Assembly (NCBI GenBank): GCA_944739405.2
Contig: OX123182.2
Location: forward strand, 16,069,326 to 16,133,325
Length of the DNA stretch: 64,000 nt
Source: Euclidia mi
Lineage: Eukaryota; Arthropoda; Insecta; Lepidoptera; Erebidae
Direction of reading: 5' to 3'
A program made the position numbers and the translations under genes. Shown here one piece after another: positions 19,948 through 30,525 of the stretch. The notes beneath the pieces were generated by a model, which was not told where the DNA came from, did not search any database, and worked only from the letters and a program-made list of their open reading frames with translations. Numbering within the stretch: the stretch's first letter is position 1; each line of letters begins with the position of its first letter.

Positions 19948-21153
19948 GTCACCGACACAGATTTAACAAACAAGAACCAGATGTAGCGTATTCGTCCAAC
20001 TAAGTGAGGCACGTTGACAGCTATGTGTGCGTGACATTTGGCGACTGGCACTATACGGACACGCGCGTCTATGTGTGTGTAAAGTTGCCAGATTATGAAT
20101 AATCTCCCACTATTTTGCATATAGTTTTTGCAAACGAATATAAAAATATTACATAGGTAATATTCGTTTGTGGTTTTGAAGAATTTACAATAGATTTAAT
20201 TAATGCTTTTAATATGTAATGCTGTTGTGAAAATTATTCAAATAAAAGATACCATTAAAGTATGCTTTTATAAATACATTTCTTAAAAAATGTAGGCTCC
20301 GAGTTAAGTTTTAACTAATTTTATTCGTAAATTGAGAAATAAATAGATAGGCTTGCGTCATAAATATTAATTAGCTAAAAACATTTTGTCATGCATACAA
20401 TAAATTATGAATATCATAATCATAAATCTTAACCAAAAAAAATTGCAATTAAAAATAAATAATGAATACAATCAATAATTTCTGTTTCTGTACTTAATGT
20501 ACACACGGCGCCAAGTCAAGCTAAATAGTCGAAGTACGATTTTGATACTTATTTCCTACGCCATAAGAACGGTACAAAGGTCAAAGTGTATAGCTTGACA
20601 AGTAGCCGCGTGTACACGAATATTTGGATCGTTTGGGGATCGAACTCAAAACAATGTATATACTAATGGAAATCCTATTAGTATATTTATAAGAAAAAAT
20701 ATAGTCTACAATATACTTTTACAATACGTTAATGTATTTTTCATTAACATGACAATCATTATTACCTACATAATCAATTGACAAGTGCATTTTCCCTAAT
20801 TCAGGGAAAACGGTGTCGACGTAAACTGGCAACACTTACATATTTTCTGCAGAAATACGAATTTTATCGAAATAATATTATAAAACGGTCAAATAATCCA
20901 TAGTTATCTGTAAGAATATATTCCATCTTCCCGTATTTGCTTTTAGAAACAACTTTTACAATGTTTAAAAACGCAAGACGGCATTTTATGAATTTAAAAG
21001 CAGGATCAATCGTGGCGTGTGAACTGTGCGATGCTTCGCAGCGCACTGAGTCGAGTTTGTATTCGCTTTTCAATTTTGTATTTGCTTTAGTGGCCTCACG
21101 CAAGTGTTCCGCGCGCTCTGTCTGCCTTTTATTCTATAGTCTTAGGTCACCGA
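19948..21153 (+). mobile_element. 1.19 kb DNA transposon copy 1 with 8-bp target duplication
   Basis: The element spans 19956-21145. It begins CACAGATTTAAC and ends CTATAGTCTTAG, and is flanked by a perfect GTCACCGA on both sides (19948-19955 and 21146-21153). A nearly identical copy lies at 61374-62577 with a different 8-bp duplication. The 8-bp duplication suits the hAT superfamily, but the termini are only weakly inverted (CACAGATTT against CTAAGACTA), so the class is uncertain. No transposase is encoded. The minus-strand 79-codon frame at 20864-21103 is open in both copies but has no known motif. Confidence 0.8.
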
Positions 21154-21227
21154 TTTATCTTTCGCACGATTTGATTCTTTTTGTTTATTTTTATTTATTG
21201 TATACTTTTACTTTTTTTTTGAAGGCA

Positions 21228-21335
21228 GCGATAGCCTAGTGGAGATACCAACAGACTGCCATGAAGAGGGTATCGGGTTCGAATCCTAGGCGCGCACCAC
21301 TGACTTTTCGGAGTTATTTGGACTTTACATTGTTA
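21228..21335 (+). repeat. SINE-A head fragment
   Basis: A tRNA-like promoter region with A-box-like GATAGCCTAGTGGAGA and B-box GGGTTCGAATCC, followed by the family's 'gcgcgcaccactgacttttcgg' block. It is cut off at about 21335, where mariner sequence starts. Confidence 0.65.
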
Positions 21336-21850
21336 CTGGTGACGAGACGTGGGAACGAGTTTGACATGCAAACTGTGGTGCCTTCGAACTGAACCGAAAC
21401 CGAACAAAACCACGCCAAACTCGTTCAAAACTAAAAGTCATGTCGAGTGTTTTCTTTGACTATCGCGGTGTTGTGCACTCGGAATTCTTGCCGGAAGGTC
21501 AAACGGTAAATAAGGAAACAAGAAGAATAGAGCGTTATGTGGCGTTTAAGAGAGTAAATTCCATGAAAAAGGCCAGATTTGTGGCAAGAAAATTCTTGGA
21601 TTCTGCATCACGATAATGCGCCTTCACATAAGGCCATCATTGTGAACGAATTTTTACCAAACACTCAACAAATACCATCGACCACCCGTTTCCAATCGGT
21701 AGAAGACATAAAGGAGAATTCATGGCGAGAACTGAATTCAATTCCGGAAACAGCGTTTAAAAAATGTTTTGATAATTTGGATGAATAACAAACAGTTTGT
21801 GTATTATTGATCTTTTCCCGGTACTTTCTTGACGGAGTAGTAAGTATTTT
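21336..21850 (+). pseudogene. mariner transposase remnant, internally deleted
   Basis: Plus-strand frames contain the mariner motifs TGDET (near 21340, first catalytic Asp), FFDYRGVVHSEFLPEGQTVNKE (21451-21516) and WILHHDNAPSHKA (21587-21625, second catalytic Asp). The end follows: TTRFQSVEDIKENSWRELNSIPETAFKKCFD. The segment with the third Asp (the YSPDLAPxDFF block in relatives) is missing between NTQQ and PSTTRFQS, and frameshifts and stops occur upstream, so it cannot be active. The terminal repeat is kept at 21818-21845 ('cccggtactttcttgacggagta') and matches the element at 30671-31506. Confidence 0.75.
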
Positions 21851-22159
21851 AGTTAGCACTCAATTTCTTTTCTTTTGCCTTGTCCTCGAATAGTTTACAT
21901 AAGCCAATAGGTAGCGTCACGGTATGAACAGCATGAAAAAATGTCACTGAAAGTCACAAACGACATACAATGTCTCTAGCAGTTGTGGAGAGTTGTATTC
22001 ATTGAGTGACAAGCTAATGACCCGATAACATTGTATGTTCCTACGTGTTATATGCATTGTATATTTGGATTATACCTAATATTCTCAAAAACATGTTTTA
22101 TTGTTATTTTTCTCTGGATGGTCACACAGAACATCCAGATCCAGACTCGGCACGACAGT

Positions 22160-22683
22160 TTTTAGGGTTCCGTACCTAAAAGGTAAAAAACGGAACCCTA
22201 TTACTAAGCCTCCGCTGTCTGTCTGTCTGTCTGTCTGTCTGTCACCAGGCTGTATCTCATAAACCATGATAGCTAGAAAGCTGAAATTTTCACAAATTAT
22301 GTATTTCAGTTGCCGCTATAACAACAAATACTAAAAATAAAAAAAATGAAAATATTAAGTGGGGGTCCCATACAAAAAACGTGTTTTTTTTCGTATTTTT
22401 TTGTTCAAAATTACTAACTGTAACAGGTAGACGCTTTAAATTTTTACAGAATATGTAGTTGTATGTTACCTTTCAAAATAAATAATTAAATTTAAAAAAA
22501 GTAAATAATAAAGGGGGGCTCCCATACAAAAAATGTAATTTTTAAGCAATTTTTTACTCGATATTAATAAACAGGTAGACTTATGAAGTATTTAAGTATA
22601 CATACAACGAACGTGATTTTCTTTTATTGATGATGGTACGGAACCCTTCGTGCGCGAGTCCGACTCGCACTTGCCCAATTTTT
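22160..22683 (+). repeat. Dispersed foldback repeat with (GTCT)n, copy 1
   Basis: Starts 'tttagggttccgtacc' and nears its end with the inverse 'ggtacggaacccttcgtgcgcgagtccgactcgcacttgccc'. A GTCT microsatellite lies at 22208-22243. The same repeat occurs at 34890-35396. This is a very common lepidopteran repeat and is non-coding. Confidence 0.75.
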
Positions 22684-22689
22684 GAATGG

Positions 22690-23211
22690 TATAAAGTGTT
22701 GACACGTGTTGCCATCGAACCCACAATATTCAGCCACATGAGTAGATAAACGGAACAGAGACACAGCTTCATACAACAGCGCGAATCGGTTGCACTACTA
22801 CGAGCACGCGGCTTATGTGTGCGTGACCACTGGCCGCTTGTCGTGTACACGGCGAGAGTGGAAAGAACCGGTTTACGAAGGCACAGGCAGTTGACAATCT
22901 TAGGGTTATTACGACGCACGTTGTTTGTTTTGTACGTTGCAAGTTTTTATATTTTAATGTAAAAAAGTGGTGTTTTATTATTAATAATGGTTGTTTATTG
23001 TACTGTGTGTATGAATAATACTAGATGAAATAATTAAATCATTATAAAGATTTTAACAATGGTAACGTACAATTGGGTTTTTTACTTAGGTATAACTCCT
23101 GATAATTTTGTCGCATTTGTTGAATTGCTCGAGCAAGTTTCGCGAATATTTCGATCTTGAAATAAATATTGTCAATGTTGGCAACGAAATACTTAACAAC
23201 TCATTAGTTGT
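22690..23211. other. Gene-free stretch
   Basis: No gene recognised. The ~110-codon minus frame at 22581-22919 overlaps the end of a repeat and looks accidental. Confidence 0.35.
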
Positions 23212-23508
23212 GAAATTGTGTAAAAGCAATTAATGTTTACAAAACCAATGACTATCAGAAAGTGATCAGCCATCGATAGGGATTACAAAAAACAGGTGCA
23301 TGCGATTTTCGACTTTATTGACGTAACTCAAAATTTATAATTTTAATAACGTATCAATGTCAGAAAGCAAGAAAATACCAAAATAAGTCTGTCATGAATT
23401 GTCAATAAGGTCGAAAATCGCATGCACTTTTTTTTTGTAAGCCCTATCGATGGTTGATCATTTTATAGTCATTTGTTTTGTAGACGTTCATTTGTCTTAC
23501 ACAATTTC
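23212..23508. repeat. Foldback MITE with ~115 bp arms
   Basis: The left and right arms are near-perfect inverse copies and include 'gaaattgtgt', 'caatgactat', 'tgatcagccatcgataggg' and 'tgcatgcgattttcgac...attgac'. The arms cover most of the ~297 bp element. The duplicated site is not clear. Confidence 0.7.
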
Positions 23509-23788
23509 TTTTTAAACTTATTTTAGATACCTATCCCCGTGGTAAAACTAGTGGCCATAATAGCTAAAGGAGATTCCTATGTTTATTAGCAAAATAGATC
23601 ATTTTACCAGAAAATATTCAACACTATTAGTGGTATCGTTGGGAATGTCTAATAAATCACGTCGTCACGTCGTGTCCTTGGTAACAAATGTATATTTTTA
23701 TTCCGTGCTTTTAAAAGTTTCAGGTGCATGCCTTTTTTGGTTCCACTCGCTATTTCATTTACAACTGTACTTCTGCCGTACCTATAGC

Positions 23789-23886
23789 GAATCCGTCGAG
23801 TCCAAGAATCTGTCCAATCCACGAATCTGTCGAGTTGGGAATCTGCCAAATCACGAATCTGTCCAATCCAGAATCTGTCGTATACC
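23789..23886 (+). repeat. Minisatellite, ~16-18 bp unit, six copies
   Basis: Imperfect tandem units around GAATCTGTC(C/G)A(A/G)T followed by 3-6 variable bases, starting near 23789. It is unique in the window. Confidence 0.6.
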
Positions 23887-24061
23887 GAACAAGCGATTTG
23901 TCTCAACCTATTGTGACAACCCTACCAAAATAGGTAACAAATTTACAAGCTCTTAAGAAGCTGTCTCTCTGTTCGGTTTATTTACTCATGTGATTCAGCG
24001 CAGAGTTCAACGTCAGACGACAGCTTAAATCTACAAGGTGCTATATTCGTGCCGAAAATCC

Positions 24062-24372
24062 TGGGCCCCTGTATTGTATATACCTGCTGTCTCACTGCTG
24101 GCCAAGGGCCTCTTCTCACTATGGATAAGATAAGGCCATAGTCTACCACGCTGGCCAATTGCGGTTTGACTGACTTCACATGTCTTTCTAGAACATTATG
24201 AAGAATTCTTGGACATGCAGGTTTCCTCACGATGTTTTCTTTCCCCGTTTAGAAAGCGGTAATTAACAATCTAGTAGGTACGCGCTTAACTTCGAAAAGT
24301 CACTAGTGCGCGCCCTGGATTCGAACCCGAAACTGCGTGGCAGTCTGGCTCTTCACTAGGCTGACGCTAATT
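24062..24372 (-). repeat. SINE-A family, nearly complete copy
   Basis: In reverse complement it has the tRNA-like head with GGGTTCGAATCC, the 'gaaaacatcgtgaggaaacctgcatgtc' block and the tail resembling 'gagaagaggcccttggccagcagtgag'. Confidence 0.7.
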
Positions 24373-24868
24373 CCGGGTAGGCGTTTCTAATGACTTATTG
24401 TGTCTTGTATGAGTACCTATAAAGGTTTTAGTCAAAATAAAGTTTACTTTTAATTCGGTAGTAAAAATAAGTGACTGCATTATAAAATTTTGCGTGGGCG
24501 CGCGGGACGGAGGTGCAAAAGGCACTTGCACCTCTCTGGCATGGAAACTTGAATTGGTCATCTCTCCCGTCCCCTCTAAATGAATTGCTGCCTCTGACCT
24601 TGCGTTCACCCTCCTGAATATAATTCTGCTAGTGCTCGTGCTAACCTGTAAAGACTACAGGACCTGTACAAGTAGTCGTTGAATATACAATAAAATCATT
24701 TGACCACAAAATTATTAAGGCAGGTAGGTATACCTACTTTATTGTATTTCTTTTCATTAACCGTTATTGTATTTTGATTTCGACTTATTCGTTGAACGAA
24801 GTTATATTGGGGATTTTGAGATCATTTAAATTAACCCTCATTGGTAGGAACAAAAAATTTGCGAGCCA

Positions 24869-25084
24869 TTGGCGATGCAAAGATTATCCGCGCTAGCGGC
24901 GAATTTGGAAGTGGACAACTTCCAACTTCCTTCCTTGCTCGAAGGGAAGCTTTCAATACAACTTTGCTTCGAGGTTATACCTAGTGGTAATTGTAGATAT
25001 CTATTGAGCTATCAAAAGTGTCATACCTACCCGGACAACTTCCAAATTCGCCGCTAGCGCGGATTAGAATCTTAGCATCGCCAA
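24869..25084. repeat. MITE family 'TTGGCGATGC', copy A
   Basis: Inverted ends TTGGCGATGC...GCATCGCCAA, with arms of about 50 bp including gaatttggaagt/acttccaaattcgccgctagcgcgg. Copy B is at 45051-45256. The interior also has 'gaggttatacctagtgg'. No target duplication is evident. Confidence 0.7.
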
Positions 25085-25089
25085 TGAAA

Positions 25090-25687
25090 ATCTTTTTGAT
25101 TTTCCACCACTTCCATCGAAATGACACAAATAAGTAGGTATTTAAGACAAAACTACTTACCTACTAATTTTCGGGCACAAGTTTATACTTTTTAAAGCTT
25201 GTTAAGATGTAACTGAGCAGTCGCGCTTATTAGAAATGTCTTTATTTTTTGTATAATTTGCCACAAATAAACATGATTCTATTTGAAAATTTTAAGTGAA
25301 ACGAAGGGAATAGACTTTCAAGCGTCCGTTTTCCCAACGTTTCTGTCAGGTATAATTTAATGAAATAATAACATGGGTATTTCATTACCTTTTTTTTAAA
25401 AGCAAGTTTTCAGAACAGTGCCCGAAATATTGAAATACGAAGCGATAAATGATTTCGAAATCTGGCCTAGGATAACAATTGCACAGCATTGGCTTTTCAG
25501 AATTGATTGCGCTTTGTTGTTCTTGTGTCTTAAAACTTAAAACAATACTTTGCGATATTTCGGATTAATTTTAACCAATATTTGGCAATGCTTCGTTTGT
25601 TTGTTTGAAGGATATGTAAATATTTCCTACATAGGTAACTCTTCTTCATATGAAGGTTCATAGGTACTTACATGAAATACGTTGCTA
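25090..25687. other. Gene-free stretch
   Basis: AT-rich sequence. No gene or structured repeat recognised. Confidence 0.35.
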
Positions 25688-26215
25688 ATCGTCTTCGTCC
25701 TAGCGTTATCCCAGACGGCCTTCGGCTTGGAGCCTGGGGTCCGCTTATTATCTAACGCAACTTTTTGCAGTCACGGACCACTTTCAGGATTTAAAAAATA
25801 CCAAGGATAGACCCCTGTCCCCTACGAATGAATAAATTAGGATAAAAAACAAGTCTCATATATCCATATTAAAATCACTTTTTTAAGTAGTTTTTAATGC
25901 TTGTCCCTGCGAGTTCGTTTGTGGCGTGAGTTTATGTACAATGACCAAATAAATAAGTCTGTAAACCCCTGTTACTCATGCAACGGACCCCTAAGGTTAA
26001 AATGTGGGTCCATTTAAACCTTGCGAAACCCTGATCTAACGAGATTTGGCTGAATATGAGCTTTTCCCCAGCGACTGCCGTCTGAACTCTACAACCCAAA
26101 GGGATAGTGATATTTCATGGCTTGGACTTTTAGACCAGTTCGCATATTCGAGGGCATTGACCCCCATAACGATCGTGAAAGATCTTCATGACTACTGGGA
26201 TTGACGGCTTACCTA
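25688..26215 (-). repeat. Variant SINE-A copy, apparently split by an insertion
   Basis: The tail block ('cctagcgttatcccag...ggcttggagcctggggtccgc') lies at 25700-25760. The body (tctgaactctacaacccaaagggatagtgatattt... and ...cgtgaaagatcttcatgac) lies at 26075-26210. The ~300 bp between them (25765-26035) is absent from the related copy at 28489-28885. Confidence 0.5.
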
Positions 26216-26219
26216 CTGT

Positions 26220-26885
26220 GCTCTTGGAGACACCCAAGTCTCGAAAATTACAAAGAAACGATAAACAACGATATTTAAAATTTAATTAGACAGGAACACA
26301 TTGCCGATCGACTAATAACTAAAAGATCATTCTGTATCAGAATTATTCAACGTACACAATCATTGACTGTGTATCTTAGCGCTACAGTCTACACAGATCT
26401 CGCAAGTTTACTGATTTAATTGTCACTATTAAATACGTCGCGTACGATTCAGTCGGTATCTTCAGTAATGAATTGATACTCGTTCTCATTTGTTGTCTGA
26501 ACTTTATTGATGATGCCAGAAAATAAATCGATTTAAATAGTGTATGGCTCTATGTGAAATTTCCCAGTGCGGTGTATCTCGTTGTGACTATCAGATTCGA
26601 TTTTCGAATTCGGCAATAAAATTCTACTGCATCCATAATTTTATTTTTAAATTGACAAGTCATAATTTTCCCGCCGACTTAATTATTATTTTTAAAACTA
26701 TCGACAGTACAGTGTATATAAATGTGTTAATGATTAGCTCAATTTAAATATTATTATTTTAGCGCTCGCGTATTCTCATAGATACCCAAAACTGTGAAGT
26801 AGATACTTAGTTATTCAAGTTAGAGTTTATGAGCTAAGTGTTGAAGAAGTTTTATCAGTGCCGACAATCGTGATTTAGTTATAAA
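26220..26885 (+). promoter_or_regulatory. Upstream region of SLC23-like first exon A
   Basis: No competing ORF. A TATA-like 'gtgtatataaatg' lies near 26713, about 170 bp upstream of the start codon. It could be a promoter element, with the stretch after it acting as 5' UTR. This is weak evidence from position and motif only. Confidence 0.25.
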
Positions 26886-26948
26886 ATGGTGCATACAATC
26901 CCTATCACGAATATCCCCATTGGCGTAGAGGGTGTTCTGAATAATACG
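26886..26948 (+). CDS. SLC23-like alternative first exon A
   Basis: ATG opens 21 codons (MVHTIPITNIPIGVEGVLNNT), followed by a strong donor GTAAGT at 26949. The phase fits the exon at 43660. Unrelated in sequence to first exons B and C. Confidence 0.6.
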
Positions 26949-29900
26949 GTAAGTAAATAACTATGGAGTTAATCTACAACAAACAGCGCTTAACTACCGG
27001 TACTATACCCGGTACCTCTGGCTTAGCGATCATGATTAGTGACAAATGAACGCTTAGCCGCTGGTTGTGGGTTCGATTTCCAACGTTAAGAAATCTTAAT
27101 CGAAATACTTATGCATATACAGAATATATTTATCAGTTATCTAGTAACCATGGTATGTTATCTACAGTCTGTGTCTATGACGGGATCAGATGACCATGCA
27201 CCGTGGGTTAAATTCTCCAAAGATATTATTATTTCGCCAAACATTGCCAGTCAACAAAAAGCTTTAAGAGTAGATACGCGATAAGACAAGGTTTACAGAC
27301 AGAAAAACCCAATAACACTGCCCGACCCAGGAATCGAACCCGGGACCTCCCGATCCCACGCGCACATTTATGCCGCGAGACCAACGAGGCAGTCGTATAG
27401 GGTTTGATGTCGAGTTTTCCGTCTCTACGCAAAGATGGTATTTGCATCGTGTTATCCCTTAGTCGCCTCTTACGACACCCACGGGAAGATAGGGGTGGAG
27501 ACACTTGTATTCTATGCCGTCAACCACACGGTTATATTACATCCACATTTCGGCATGAATTTTAAGGTCCAACGTAATAGGGGGCGAGCCTTTTGCCGTT
27601 ACCGGGCACATCACCAGACTCATCACAACACTTTTCCCCGAGCCGGGAATCGAACCCGATCAGCAGTCGCATACGCTATCCACTGAACCACGGAGGCAGT
27701 CCTATGTATTTTGTTACTATTTTCGCTTAACTTCTCATCTTATCGAACTTTTTTACCTATTTAGAATTCTTAGAGATCAATCAACTATGTTAATTTGCTT
27801 ATACTTTCCTAAATCGGACTAATTTGCTCATTGAACAGAAACAGTAAAAGAGTTTAGGTATGCAAGGGACAGATTAATACCCTCGTAAAAATGACGGGTT
27901 GATTTAAATTTACGGTCTGGTGTTCTGGGACAATGATGTATCAATATCTAAAACTCTTCGGGTTACGGTCTTTCACTTCATATAGATAAGCTTTACCTTC
28001 ATTTTACTCCTCACCAAGAACATCTGTGTGGGTTACTTATTTCAAAGAAAACGCTATTAAGAAAAGCGTCTGTAAAAGTCAGTAACGGCCATTTTCAATA
28101 TTCGAACTATAGATAGATCTGTAGATTTTAGATTCGTGTTTGACATAATATTTTGTACTTATAGAGCTTCTGTCAATAACTGTCAAAAATTAATCTAAAA
28201 TCTACATACTTTATTTCGAATATTGAATTCCGTAGTAGGTAAGTCACGGCGCGCTTCTACGTGTGAACTAAAACTCACTTCGATGCCATGCGACCAACGA
28301 AGGGTTAAGGAGGGTTAAGTGAAAGGAAAGTTTAGTTCTTAAGTACCTATACCTAAGTCTTTATTCTCAATAGGATTGCCTTGATTTATTGAAAAACTAC
28401 CTATATCACGACGAACGGACGAATCAGTAGACTACCTAGTCTAAAAAAAGATTACAGCAAATTAGTTCGTTTCTTTATTATGGGCAGCGATATCTAGCTT
28501 AGTGGAAATACTAACATCTGCTATGCAGAGGGTCTCGGGTTCGAACCCACGGCGCGCACCACAGACTTTTCGAAGTTATGTGCGGATTAAATTGTTATTT
28601 ATCGCTTGCTCCGTGCCTCGGAGAGCACGTTAAAAACCGTCGATCCCGGCTGTCATGAAGATCTTCGACAGTCGTTACGGAGAGTCAATACCCTCAAATA
28701 AACTGACACTGTTCTAAACCATGGAATATCACTATCCCATTGGGTTGCAGAGGTCAGACGGCAGTTGCTCTGAGGAAAAGCAGATATTCTGTTACATCTG
28801 GTTAAACCAGTAAGCAGGCCGCGCGGGCTCCAAGGCGTGTAAGTCTTGGATGCAACTGGAATAACGCTAGGACGATGATGAGTTTGTTTCATTAATAATA
28901 TTATTAAACAACGCTAAGGATATCATTCGGCTCAACTTTCTTAAGTTCTTTCAAAGCAAAAGTAAGAACCTAAAACACAGGAATACTAGGTCTGCTCCAT
29001 TAAAATTTGTAATATACCTGTTTTCTACAGTCAACGAATAACGAAAAGCATTTTCTTAATAATTCCTTCTTCCCAACTTATCAAACACATCCTCGAACTC
29101 CTTTGCTTAGACCTAAAAAGTAAGAAGGTAACTCGTTAGTCTAGGTACCTACATATATGAATTGAATGATTATATAACTGAAGCTATGAGTAAAGGTAGT
29201 CAAATAGATGTAATTTACACGGATTACACGAAATGTTTTGACAGAATTCATCATGGCATCCTACTAGCGAAGCTTCAGTTGATAGGCATAAGAGGTGACC
29301 TTTTGGGATGGTTTTCTTCTTATATAACTAACCGCTCACAAGCAGTAGTGATTAATAATTATATATCTAGCTGGGTTATGGTGCCTAGCGGAGTTCCCCA
29401 AGGTTCACTGCTCGGGCCTCTTTTGTTTCTGATCTTCGTAAATGACATCGACCAGTGCTTTCATCATTCTCGCCTTCTGTGCTTTGCGGACGATATGAAG
29501 ATTTTCACATCGGTCTCAACGCCTGCCGATTGCCTCGCTCTTCAATCAGACTTAACACGGTTAACAGATTACTGTATCCGGAATAAGTTAGATCTGAATC
29601 CTACCAAATGCGTAGTAGTCACCTATAGTAGGAAACCTGTCACATTACCATCAGAATATTACCTAAACGGTCATAAACTAATTAAACATCATAATGTTCG
29701 CGATCTGGGCATTATACATGATTCTAAGTTGCTTTTTGATGACCATATCGACAGCATAATTGCTAGGGCCTTACGAGCGTTAGGATTTGTGATGCGAGCA
29801 TCTAAAAGTTTTAAGGAGGCTAAAACCTTTAAAATCTTGTACTGTACTTATGTGCGTAGTATATTAGAATACGGAAGTCAGATCTGGAATCCACGATATA

Positions 29901-30493
29901 ATATATATGCAACTCGAATAGAGAATATACAACGCAAATTTATGAAATTTCTATGTTACAAGTTAAAAATCAAATATAAGTCTGATAATTACTTCATTCT
30001 ATGTGCCAAATTTCATATTTTGCCCTTAACTAACCGCCGTATGATAGCAGATGTTGTGTATTTAATGAATTTAATATATGGCGTAATCGATTGTCCTGAC
30101 CTTCTTTCCAAAATAAATTTTAACGTACCTGCGAAAAGCGCGAGACGTTATAAACCCATTCACCTGCCGTTAGTATCCACAAATTACAGACAGAACGCGT
30201 TCCTCTGGCGAGCGAGTGATACCCTAAATGAACAAGTAACCAAATTCGACATCGACTTGTTTAACGCTAAACCGGACACGTTGAAGCGCATGCTTAGTCT
30301 CGACTTTTTTGCAAGGTTTAATGCTTGTTAATATTGTTAGTTCTTTTGTTTCTTAGATAATTAAGTGAAATTTATATAATTACTGTCCACGCATTTTGTT
30401 AGTCAAGAGTTAGTCGTGGAGACCTATCATTGGCTCCCTGTTGTATACGATTGTTGCTATTATGTATTTCCCAGCTGTTGGTCTTCCTAACTA

Positions 30494-30525
<32 letters not shown>

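Noticed and set aside
22208..22243. GTCT array as a CRISPR or functional satellite
   Set aside because: A simple microsatellite inside a dispersed repeat. No spacers or cas genes, and the genome is eukaryotic.
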